Below are positions 1-6,072 of a DNA stretch of 6,085 bases, one piece after another. Below the pieces are notes generated by a model that was not told the origin of the DNA, made no database searches, and worked only from the letters and a program-made list of their open reading frames with translations. Made by a program: the position numbers and the translations under genes. Every line of letters begins with the position of its first letter. The stretch's first letter is position 1. This stretch comes from an uncultured Collinsella sp. (GTDB lineage Bacteria; Actinomycetota; Coriobacteriia; Coriobacteriales; Coriobacteriaceae): NCBI GenBank assembly GCA_902496645.1, contig CABVBR010000123.1:1-6085 (forward strand), written 5' to 3'.

Positions 1-2
1 CT

Positions 3-38
3 ACCGATAAACGTAGCTTTAGCGTTACGCTGCTCTAG
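3..38 (+). CDS. 3' end of an upstream gene (partial, unidentified)
   Basis: Reading from base 3 gives an open frame of eleven codons (TDKRSFSVTLL) ending in TAG at 36-38. A strong hairpin begins four bases after the stop and an intrinsic terminator follows at 110-151, which is where a gene end is expected. The codons used resemble those of the genes downstream. One other forward frame closes at base 10; the remaining one stays open to base 234 but runs straight through both hairpins and is not credible. The fragment is too short to identify a product. The call that a gene ends here is an inference from stop position and the structures that follow. Confidence 0.35.
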   Translation, partial: TDKRSFSVTLL

Positions 39-42
39 AGGT

Positions 43-66
43 TCCGCCGTTCTAACGAACGGCGGA
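43..66. repeat. Small perfect hairpin, repeated at window end
   Basis: TCCGCCGTTC (43-52) pairs perfectly with GAACGGCGGA (57-66) around a TAAC loop, giving a 10-bp GC-rich stem. There is no T-run after it (ACCAGTCGAC follows), so it is not a classical intrinsic terminator. The 15 bases at 39-53 recur exactly at 6071-6085, again starting at or just after a stop codon. This suggests a dispersed 3'-end hairpin family that could stabilise mRNA ends or assist termination. That role is inferred. Confidence 0.7.
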
Positions 67-80
67 CCAGTCGACGCTGC

Positions 81-180
81 GCGCCACCCAGAGCGACAAT
101 TTGTCATTCAAAAGGCAAGGCATGACCAGAAGGTCTATGCCTTGCCTTTTTCATGCCAACTTGTTCGCTCTGGGTGGCGC
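81..180. repeat. 100-nt nested imperfect palindrome
   Basis: The outer arms GCGCCACCCAGAGCGA (81-96) and TCGCTCTGGGTGGCGC (165-180) are perfect 16-bp inverted repeats. Inside them, 97-109 pairs partly with 151-164 with one bulge and a few mismatches. The core, 110-123 with 137-150, is a perfect 14-bp stem, capped by GACC/GGTC (124-127 with 132-135) around an AGAA loop. In total about 43 base pairs could form. The 5-mer CGCTG lies one base outside each end (75-79 and 182-186), a weak hint of a target duplication. It could be a miniature mobile palindrome carrying a terminator, or simply an over-long terminator. No transposase is present. Confidence 0.8.
110..151 (+). terminator. Bidirectional intrinsic terminator
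   Basis: A 14-bp perfect stem (110-123 with 137-150) extended by a 4-bp apical stem is followed by T at 147-151. Its left arm begins with AAAA (110-113), so it also has a U-tract when read on the other strand. It sits between the stop at 36-38 and the receptor gene start at 319, so it most likely ends the upstream transcript and insulates the importer operon. It is the core of the larger palindrome at 81-180. Confidence 0.75.
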
Positions 181-304
181 TCGCTGGCATTGCCAAAACA
201 TCGACGCTCCCAATGGCTACCGTGTGTCTATTAATTTTTCGAGCATGTGCTGCGCTGCTGGTCGCTGGCGTATATCCTGTTAAGTCGTCAGCATACGATT
301 CAAC

Positions 305-312
305 AGGGAAGG
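305..312 (+). promoter_or_regulatory. Ribosome binding site that sets the receptor start
   Basis: AGGGAAGG lies six bases before the ATG at 319-321. This start gives a well-formed Tat/lipoprotein signal peptide in the same frame. The main body of the receptor is in a different frame and has no comparable site before its own first possible starts (GTG 419, GTG 482, ATG 560). The true start is therefore 319, and a frame break lies between the signal peptide and the mature domain. Confidence 0.7.
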
Positions 313-318
313 CAGATT

Positions 319-1270
319 ATGCATTCTCCCCATCAACGCGACGCGCATCCACAGCCGGTATGCAGCCGTCGCATCTTTTTGGGTAGCGCTCTCGCTGCGA
401 GCGCTTCCGTCGTCGCCGGTGCGCTCGCCGGCTGTCAGCGCCCGTCCACGCTCAAAGTGGTTCAGCCCACGACGGGCGGCGGTGGTTCAGCCCACGACGG
501 GCGGCGGTCGCGACGACCTGTCCGATTCCGTGATCGGCAAGGACAAGATCCGCATTGGCATGGAGGCGGCCTACGCCCCGTACAACTGGCAGGTTTCCGA
601 AGCCAGTGAGTTCACCATCCCCATCGACAACGTGCAGGGCGCCTATGCCGATGGCTACGACGTGCAGATCGCCAAGATCGTCTGCAAAGCCCTCGGTGGC
701 GAGCCCGTTGCCGTCAAGCAGAGCTTCTCGGGCCTTATCGATTCGCTCAACAACGGCCAGATCGACCTCATCATCGCCGGCATGAGCGCCACGCCCGAGC
801 GCGAGGAGTCGGTCGGCTTCTCCGACCCGTACTTCATTGGCTACTTTGGCCTGTTCGTAAAAGAGGGTTCCCCCTACCAAAACGCCACCAAGCTCAGCGA
901 CTTTAGCGGTGCCACGGTACTCGGCCAAAAGGACACCATGCTCGATACCGTCATCGACGAGATCCCGGGCGTTGTCCACAAGAACCCGGTCGATTCGGTT
1001 CCCACGGTGTTTTCGAACCTGCTGCAGGGCACGTGCGATGCCGTGACCTACAACACCGAGAACGAGAAGGGCTATATGGCCCAAAATCCCGGTATCGTCC
1101 CCATCCATTTTGCCGAGGGCGAGGGCTTTAAGCAGGAGGTCGCGGCAAACGTCGGCTGCCGCAAGGGCTCGGACAAGCTGCTTAAGCTCATCGACAAGAC
1201 GCTCAAGGGCGTCAGCCAGGAGGAGCGCGACCAAATGTGGGACGCGTGCCTTGACCGTCAGCCGGCATAG
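319..1270 (+). CDS. Amino-acid ABC transporter substrate-binding lipoprotein (SBP family 3), frameshifted by a 25-bp duplication
   Basis: Extracytoplasmic receptor of a polar amino-acid importer. From ATG 319 the frame encodes a signal peptide with a twin-arginine motif (SRRIFLG, residues 16-22), a hydrophobic stretch and a lipobox LAGC with the lipidated Cys at 39. The frame is broken by a tandem duplication at 457-506. As written, translation from 319 stops at 609 after 96 residues, and the mature domain continues in the next frame to the TAG at 1268-1270. Deleting one 25-bp copy restores a 308-residue protein, a normal family length. The mature domain shows SBP_bac_3 landmarks: DKIRIGMEAAYAPYNW at its start, GYDVQIAKIVCKALG, the IDLIIAGMSATPERE segment whose Arg normally grips the ligand carboxylate, FSDPYF, and GTCDAVTYNTEN, whose Asp normally contacts the ligand amino group. 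The exact amino acid cannot be told. It is the first gene of a receptor-permease-ATPase operon; the next ATG is nine bases after the stop. An internal start could give only a leaderless, probably useless protein. Confidence 0.9.
457..506 (+). repeat. 25-bp perfect tandem duplication inside the receptor gene
   Basis: Bases 457-481 are repeated exactly at 482-506, and identity runs two bases further (to 508). Both copies encode VVQPTTGGG, each in its own frame. The extra 25 bp shifts the frame by one base. The site is the linker just after the lipidated Cys and before the binding domain, where a change of length would be tolerated but a frame shift is not. Confidence 0.95.
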
Positions 1271-1279
1271 GGAGGCAGC

Positions 1280-2459
1280 ATGAAAACCATCAATCGTCTG
1301 GCCTCCTTTATCAAGGCCGACCACCGTTATGTGTACCTGGGCACGAGCGTTGTCGCGGCGCTCGGCCTGGCGTTTAGCCAACGCAATCCTACGCCGCTGA
1401 GCTTCTTGGCGCCTACGGGCGTGTTCCAAGACTGCCTCTGGGCAATCCTTTGGGCCTGGCTCGTCGTGTCGGCGGCGGCGCTGGTCACCAAACTCATGCA
1501 CGGCGGCGGCGCTGGTCACCAAACTTATGCACTGGAACGACTATCGCGAAACGTCGCCGTTCGCATCCGAGCGTTTCCGTCGTGGCGCACGCTTAGGCAG
1601 CTGCGTCGTGGTCGCCATCGCGGCGATCTTCTTTATCGACCGTTGCGTCATGTCGTTTATCGACCTGGTGCAGGTGAGCATTGTCTCGGACTCCAACCCC
1701 AGCGACTTTTTGTCGAGCCTGGTCTACATGACCTACAAGAGCGGCGACTTCTTTATCCGCGGCATCGAGATCACCATTGCACTTGCGACCTTCGGTACCG
1801 TCATCGCCTTTTTCCTGGCGCTGCTTTTTGTGTTCCTGCGCATTCAGACCTTCGATCGCGTGGACAACGACCTGGTGCGCTTCTTTAAGAGCATCGGCCG
1901 CGGCTTTGCGACCATCTACTCCACCATCGTGCGCGGCACGCCCATGATGGTCCAGGGCCTGCTCATCTATTACGCGGGCTTCACCGTTTTGCGCGGCATG
2001 GGCTTCGAGACCGCCCAGGCCAACCAGATTTGGAGTACCTTCACCGCCGGCCTCGTCACCATCTCGCTCAACTCCACCGCCTACATGATGGAGGTCCTGC
2101 GCGGCGGCATCGAGTCCATCGATCCCGGCCAGGCCGAGGCGGCGCGCTCGCTGGGCCTGTCGCAGTGGCAAGCCATGCGCAAAGTCGTGTTCCCCCAGGG
2201 CATTAAAAACGCGATTCCGGCGCTCACCAACGAGCTCATCATCAACATCAAGGATTCGTCGGTGCTTTCGGTCATCGGCGTGTTCGACCTCATGTACGCC
2301 ACCACCACTGTCGCCGGCGTGTACTACCGCCAGATGGAGGTCTACTGCGTGGCGCTCGTGGTCTACCTGATCCTGACGCTCGTGGCGAGCCGCCTGCTCG
2401 AGGCCTTTGGTAAAAAGCTCGGCGCCGAGGCTCCGGCAACGCTGCCCAGCTCCAACTAG
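1280..2459 (+). CDS. Polar amino-acid ABC transporter permease (HisM/GlnP type), frameshifted by a 31-bp duplication
   Basis: Membrane channel subunit of the importer. The ATG at 1280 follows AGGGAGG (1269-1275), which overlaps the receptor stop codon and points to translational coupling. A tandem duplication at 1470-1531 breaks the frame after residue 74. Read as written, the first part runs out of frame to 1888. The second part is open from ATG 1527 to the stop at 2459 (310 residues). Removing one copy gives 382 residues. The C-terminal part is a complete BPD_transp_1 domain: GIEITIALATFGTVIAFFLA (151-170), STIVRGTPMMVQGLLIYYAG, the EAA coupling loop (EAARSLGLSQWQAMRKVVFP, 276-295) that docks on the ATPase, and last helices near 315-336 and 343-362. 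The N-terminal part adds three hydrophobic segments (about 19-33, 52-71 and 97-114), more than the usual short family members. The downstream piece keeps the whole core and might work alone if translated, but no ribosome binding site precedes ATG 1527. Confidence 0.9.
1470..1531 (+). repeat. 31-bp tandem duplication inside the permease gene
   Basis: Bases 1470-1500 are repeated at 1501-1531 with one difference, C1495 against T1526. In its own frame each copy encodes AAALVTKLMH, and the difference is CTC against CTT, both Leu. The extra 31 bp shifts the frame by one base. Each copy begins with a CGG-type triplet run (CGGCGGCGGCG), which could favour replication slippage. The synonymous difference means either an older duplication or two strain versions joined in assembly. 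Confidence 0.95.
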
Positions 2460-2481
2460 GCTCAAGACGAGGAGAATCATC

Positions 2482-3267
2482 ATGGCAGATACCGCCACTA
2501 CCGGCACCGCGGCCGCCGCACAGACCAATGAGCCGCTTATCCGCGTCGAGGGCCTGCGCAAGAGCTTCGGCTCGCTCGAGGTGCTCAAGGGCATCGACCT
2601 GTCCGTCAATCCCGGCGAGGTCGTCACCATTATCGGCGCCTCGGGCTCGGGCAAGTCGACCTTCCTGCGCTGCCTCAACCTGCTCGAGACCCCGGACGCG
2701 GGCCAAATCTGGTTCCACGGCCAGGACCTTACGGCCGAGCGCTGCAATATCAATAAACTCCGCGAGGACATCGGCATGGTGTTCCAGGGCTTTAACCTGT
2801 TCAACAACATGGACGTGCTCGACAACTGCACGCTCGCGCCCGTCACGCTCAAAAAGATGAGCAAGGCCGAGGCCGAGAAGGTCGCGATGGAGCATCTGAC
2901 GAGCGTGGGGCTCGAAAAGTTCGCGCACGCCGCTGTGGGTCGCCTGTCCGGTGGCCAAAAGCAGCGCGTGGCCATCGCGCGCGCCCTGTGCATGAATCCG
3001 CAGATCATGCTGTTCGACGAGCCGACTTCCGCACTCGACCCCGAGATCGTGGGAGAGGTGCTCGAGGTCATGCGCAAGCTTGCGGCCGACGGCATGACCA
3101 TGGTCGTCGTCACGCACGAGATGGCCTTTGCCCGCACGGTGTCCGACCGCGTGGTCTTTATGGACAAGGGCGTGGTGCTCGAGGACGCCGCGCCGGCCGA
3201 GCTCTTCGGCAACCCCAAACACCAGCGCACTCGCGAGTTCCTCTCTCGTTATCTCGAGGACAAATAA
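2482..3267 (+). CDS. Polar amino-acid ABC transporter ATP-binding protein
   Basis: Cytoplasmic ATPase that powers amino-acid import. The start at 2482 is chosen because GAGGAG (2469-2474) lies seven bases upstream; a longer frame begins at 2407 inside the permease gene but has no such site. The protein has 261 residues, near the family norm of 240-260, the extra being an Ala/Thr-rich N-terminal tail (residues 2-13). All motifs are intact: Walker A GASGSGKST (52-60), Q-loop Gln102 in MVFQGFNLF, signature LSGGQ (155-159), Walker B IMLFDE (175-180), D-loop SALD (183-186) and switch His212 in VVVTHEM. It is of the GlnQ/HisP/ArtP class. It follows the permease stop by 22 bases and is the last gene of the operon. 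Unlike the two genes before it, it carries no frame break, so if the operon is decaying the decay is recent. The substrate cannot be inferred from the ATPase. Confidence 0.96.
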   Translation: MADTATTGTAAAAQTNEPLIRVEGLRKSFGSLEVLKGIDLSVNPGEVVTIIGASGSGKSTFLRCLNLLETPDAGQIWFHGQDLTAERCNINKLREDIGMVFQGFNLFNNMDVLDNCTLAPVTLKKMSKAEAEKVAMEHLTSVGLEKFAHAAVGRLSGGQKQRVAIARALCMNPQIMLFDEPTSALDPEIVGEVLEVMRKLAADGMTMVVVTHEMAFARTVSDRVVFMDKGVVLEDAAPAELFGNPKHQRTREFLSRYLEDK

Positions 3268-3290
3268 CCGACCGCAAACGCTTGCGTTGC

Positions 3291-3316
3291 AGGGCCGCTC
3301 CCGTGGGGCGGCCTTT
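3291..3316 (+). terminator. Intrinsic terminator after the importer operon
   Basis: Bases 3293-3301 pair with 3305-3313 (GC-rich, one G-T wobble) around a CGT loop. The stem extends by a G-T wobble and an A-T pair into 3291-3292/3314-3315. Only three T residues follow before a G, so the U-tract is short. A smaller stem, CGCAA/TTGCG, lies just upstream (3273-3285). It is placed 23 bases after the ATPase stop and before the peptidase ribosome binding site, which suggests the peptidase has its own transcript or is reached by partial read-through. Confidence 0.6.
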
Positions 3317-3339
3317 GTCGTCACAATCGAAAGGATGTC

Positions 3340-4755
3340 ATGGCCGAGGTTTGGCGCTTCTTTGCGCATGAGGACGATTTTGCCGATATAGACGAGGCGG
3401 GCGCGTGCGAGCGCTTGGGCCGCGTGCTGTCGTTTCCGACCATCTCGAGCATGGATGCCGAGGCGGTGGACTGGCAACCTTTCGACGACCTGCGCGCGTA
3501 TATGCAGCAGGCCTGGCCGCGCGTGTTCGCGGCGGGCGAGGTCGAGCTTATCGACCATTCGCTATTGGTGGCGCTTGCCGGCAGCGATCCGGCTCTTAAG
3601 CCCATTATGCTCATGGGCCACATGGACGTGGTCCCCGTGGTGCCGGGTACCGAGGCCGACTGGACGCACGACCCCTTTAGCGGGCACGTGGACGACACCT
3701 ACATCTGGGGCCGTGGAGCGATCGACATGAAGGACCAGGTCGCAGGCATTCTCGAGGCTGTCGAGTATGCGCTGGCGCACGGTTGGCAGCATGAGCGCAC
3801 GCTGCTGCTGGCCTTTGGCCAGGACGAGGAGACGACGCAGTACGGCGCAGGCGCCATCGGCCGCGTGCTCGAGGAGCGCGGCATTGAGCTTGAGTACCTG
3901 ATCGACGAGGGCGACTACCGCATCGTTCCGGCTGCCGAGTACAGCGCGGGCGAGGGCTGGCTTATGTACGCCGACCTCGCGGAGAAGGGCTATGCCGACA
4001 TTGTGCTCAAGACAAAGAGCGCGGGTGGACATTCTTCCAATCCCTACGGCGGCACGTCGCTCGAGGTGCTCAGCCGTGCCATCACCGCAATCTGCGATAT
4101 CGAGTGGCCGACGCGCGTGACCGATTTACTTGCCGCCCAGCTCGTCGAGTTGGGGCTCTACACGGCCGATGAAATTGCCGCCAACGGGGATGCCATTGTC
4201 TGCGATTGCCTCGCCAGCAAGAAGCTCTATCCGCTGGTGACGACCACCTGCGCGCCCACGCAGATCGAGGGTGGCAGCACCGGCGCCAACGTAATGCCGC
4301 AGGATATGTGGGCCAACATTAACTCCCGCATGCTCGAGGGCACGAGCGTGGCCGACGTTGTGGCGCGCTGCCGTGAGGCGGTTGCCGGGGCGGACCTTGC
4401 CGGTCGTGTCGAAGTGGAGCTGGGCCCCGGCAGCTCCGAACCCTCGCCGTCCCCGCGCATCGGTGGTCCCGGCCTCGAGGCGGTTCGCTCCATCGCCGCC
4501 CGCTATTTCCGTGATCCAAAGGGGACGGAGGAAAGCGGATCATTCGAGCCAGTGGCAATTGTGCCCTCGACCGTGATCGGTGCGACCGACGCTGCCAACT
4601 ACCAGCGCATTTGCCCTGAGTGCATTCGCTTCTCAGCCTTTGTGGTTGATGACGACGAGTGTGATCGCGGCGTCCACGGCACCAACGAGCGCATCACCCG
4701 CCGCGCCTACCTCCAGGGCATCCGCTTCCTCGTCGCTCTACTCCAAACGCTCTAG
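3340..4755 (+). CDS. M20 family metallopeptidase (carboxypeptidase S / PM20D1 type)
   Basis: Predicted cytosolic zinc hydrolase of 471 residues with no signal peptide. Family members cleave dipeptides, C-terminal residues or N-acyl amino acids; the substrate here is not determinable. The ATG at 3340 follows GAAAGGA (3329-3335). The metal and catalytic motifs are complete: GHMDVVP (His94, Asp96), GRGAIDMK (Asp129, bridging metal), GQDEET (Glu163 as general base, Glu164 as ligand), LIDEGDY (Asp189 region), GGHSS (231-233, lid domain start) and VHGTNE near the C-terminus (His446). Length is at the upper end for this family. The segment RDPKGTEESGSFE, encoded around 4510-4548, sits between two conserved strands where relatives usually have a short turn. 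It uses codons such as CCA, GGG, GGA and TCA that are scarce in the rest of the gene, and it coincides with a palindromic element. It lies after the importer operon's terminator, and a joint role in amino-acid nutrition is only a guess. Confidence 0.92.
   Translation: MAEVWRFFAHEDDFADIDEAGACERLGRVLSFPTISSMDAEAVDWQPFDDLRAYMQQAWPRVFAAGEVELIDHSLLVALAGSDPALKPIMLMGHMDVVPVVPGTEADWTHDPFSGHVDDTYIWGRGAIDMKDQVAGILEAVEYALAHGWQHERTLLLAFGQDEETTQYGAGAIGRVLEERGIELEYLIDEGDYRIVPAAEYSAGEGWLMYADLAEKGYADIVLKTKSAGGHSSNPYGGTSLEVLSRAITAICDIEWPTRVTDLLAAQLVELGLYTADEIAANGDAIVCDCLASKKLYPLVTTTCAPTQIEGGSTGANVMPQDMWANINSRMLEGTSVADVVARCREAVAGADLAGRVEVELGPGSSEPSPSPRIGGPGLEAVRSIAARYFRDPKGTEESGSFEPVAIVPSTVIGATDAANYQRICPECIRFSAFVVDDDECDRGVHGTNERITRRAYLQGIRFLVALLQTL
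4512..4542. repeat. REP-like palindrome inside the M20 coding sequence
   Basis: TGATCC (4512-4517) and GGATCA (4537-4542) form a perfect 6-bp inverted repeat around a purine-rich 19-nt loop containing GGGGACGGAGG. The loop is unlike the surrounding codon use. From memory, sequences of this kind (GGGGACGGAGGAAA next to GGATCA) recur as dispersed repeats in Coriobacteriia and near Y1 (RAYT-type) transposase genes; this recall is unverified. The frame stays open through it. Confidence 0.5.
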
Positions 4756-4770
4756 CCAAAAAGCAAGCCC

Positions 4771-4803
4771 TTGGTGCAATGGGGTCAGGTTTGTTTGCAC
4801 CAA
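4771..4803. repeat. REP-like intergenic hairpin with GGGGTCAGG loop
   Basis: TTGGTGCAA (4771-4779) pairs perfectly with TTGCACCAA (4795-4803) around a 15-nt loop containing GGGGTCAGGTTTG. No T-run follows, so it is not a standard terminator. Its design, a short stem around a G-rich loop starting GGGG(A/T)C, matches the element at 4512-4542. It starts 15 bases after the peptidase stop, a typical REP position. The loop resembles repeats I associate with RAYT/IS200-like transposases, but no transposase is in the window. Confidence 0.55.
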
Positions 4804-4890
4804 TCATTCCGTGCGGGTTATATGCAGGTTTGCCTGGGCACGCTATCATGTTTGGGTTAGACAGCAACTATGTACCCCATACGCGAAGGG

Positions 4891-4923
4891 ATGCGCATGT
4901 ATCTGAAGATCGACATGTTCTAG
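4891..4923 (+). other. Possible very short ORF upstream of prfA
   Basis: ATG 4891 and the in-frame ATG 4897 open a tiny frame, MRMYLKIDMF, closed by TAG at 4921-4923. AAGGG (4886-4890) is six bases before ATG 4897, an acceptable ribosome binding distance. A short peptide in a 5' leader could act in regulation, but there is no run of a particular amino acid and no clear attenuator after it. The rest of the spacer 4804-5004 shows nothing else firm: one small GGCGC/GCGCC hairpin near 4942-4954 and no convincing promoter. Chance is the most likely explanation. Confidence 0.12.
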
Positions 4924-5004
4924 CCGGGCTTACCCCCGCAGTGGCGCCGCGCGCCCCATCAACTCTGCCGATTTTCACCTTCACGCATATAAAGGAGTCC
5001 CGCC

Positions 5005-6072
5005 ATGCGCGATAAGCTCGAAAAGATTATCAAGGCCTACGAGGAGCTCGAGAAGAAGCTCTCCGACCCGGCCGTCGCCTCCGATATCAAGGAGTTTACG
5101 CGTCTCAACAAGGAGTACGCGCACCAGTCCGACCTCATTGCCGCCTCGCGCGAGTACATCGGCGCGCTCGATGACATCGAGGCTGCCAAGGAAATGCTGC
5201 ACGATACCACCGATGCCGATGAGAAGGAGATGCTCCAGATGGACATCTCCGAGAACGAGGCAAAGCTTCCCCAGCTCGAGGAAGACATCAAGTACATGCT
5301 CATTCCGAGCGACCCCAATGACGACAAGAACACCATCGTCGAGATCCGCTCCGCCGCCGGTGGCGACGAGGCAGCCATCTTTGCCGGCGATCTGTACAAG
5401 ATGTACCAGCGCTTCTGCGAGTCGCGCGGCTGGAAGACCACCGTGCTCGACTCCAGCCCCAGCGAGGCCGGCGGCTTTAAGTCCATCGAGTTCAAGGTCG
5501 AGGGCGACCGCGTCTACTCCGTCATGAAGTTCGAGTCCGGCGTGCACCGTGTCCAGCGCGTTCCCAAGACCGAGTCCCAGGGCCGTATCCAGACCTCCAC
5601 GGCAACCGTCGCCGTGCTTCCCGAGGCCGAGGAGATCGACGTCCAGATCAACCAGTCCGACCTGCGCATCGATACCTACTGTGCCTCCGGCCCTGGCGGT
5701 CAGTGCGTTAACACCACCTACTCCGCCGTGCGCATCACCCACCTGCCCACCAACACCGTGGTGCAGTCGCAGGAGCAGCGTTCTCAGATCCAGAACCGCG
5801 AGGTCTGCATGCAGATGCTGCGTGCCCGTCTGTACGAGATGGAACTCGAGAAGCAGCAGGCCGAGCTCGGCGCCGAGCGCCAGAGCCAGATTGGCCACGG
5901 CAACCGTTCCGAGAAGATCCGTACGTACAACCAGCCCCAGGACCGCGTGACCGATCACCGTATCGGTTTCAACTCCACCTACAACGGCGTCCTTCTGGGC
6001 GATCAGCTCGGCACTGTCATCGAGGCACTTGCCGCCGCCGAGCGAGCCGAGAAGCTGGCACAGGCTGTTTAG
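5005..6072 (+). CDS. prfA: Peptide chain release factor 1 (RF1)
   Basis: RF1 recognises UAA and UAG stop codons in the ribosomal A site and triggers release of the finished peptide. The 355-residue length is standard. The start at 5005 is set by AAAGGAG (4991-4997), seven bases upstream. Domain order is normal: an N-terminal helical domain rich in Glu/Lys (1-95), the codon-recognition domain with the tripeptide PKT (187-189, in RVPKTESQGRI) matching the RF1 PxT pattern rather than RF2 SPF, the GGQ catalytic loop (231-233), and a C-terminal segment with RTYNQPQDRVTDHR typical of RF1. Gln233 is the residue methylated by PrmC, whose gene often follows prfA but would lie beyond this window. Around the catalytic loop the sequence is YCASGPGGQCVNTTYSAVR, with Cys226, Cys234 and Tyr239 where E. 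coli has Arg, His and Asp. The frame is intact, and a promoter was not identified in the spacer before it. Confidence 0.97.
   Translation: MRDKLEKIIKAYEELEKKLSDPAVASDIKEFTRLNKEYAHQSDLIAASREYIGALDDIEAAKEMLHDTTDADEKEMLQMDISENEAKLPQLEEDIKYMLIPSDPNDDKNTIVEIRSAAGGDEAAIFAGDLYKMYQRFCESRGWKTTVLDSSPSEAGGFKSIEFKVEGDRVYSVMKFESGVHRVQRVPKTESQGRIQTSTATVAVLPEAEEIDVQINQSDLRIDTYCASGPGGQCVNTTYSAVRITHLPTNTVVQSQEQRSQIQNREVCMQMLRARLYEMELEKQQAELGAERQSQIGHGNRSEKIRTYNQPQDRVTDHRIGFNSTYNGVLLGDQLGTVIEALAAAERAEKLAQAV

Noticed and set aside
229..235. TATTAAT as a -10 promoter box for the importer operon
   Set aside because: It is the only AT-rich stretch before the receptor gene, but no plausible -35 box stands 16-18 bases upstream (GCTCCC and neighbours), so a promoter is not supported.
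101..283. Small forward ORF running through the large palindrome
   Set aside because: It lies over the terminator stem and its translation shows no recognisable domain and no good ribosome binding site.
457..506. Programmed ribosomal frameshift joining the two receptor frames
   Set aside because: There is no slippery heptamer with a downstream pseudoknot or stop at the junction, and translation through both copies would leave extra out-of-frame or repeated residues. The tandem duplication explains the frame break fully.
1593..3230. Long minus-strand open frames opposite the permease, ATPase and prfA
   Set aside because: These are shadows of GC-rich coding sequence. Their translations are low-complexity and match nothing recognisable, whereas the + strand frames carry full family motifs.
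4844..4849. TATCAT as a -10 box for prfA
   Set aside because: The nearest -35-like sequence, TTGCCT, is far too close, and nothing suitable lies at 17 bases spacing.
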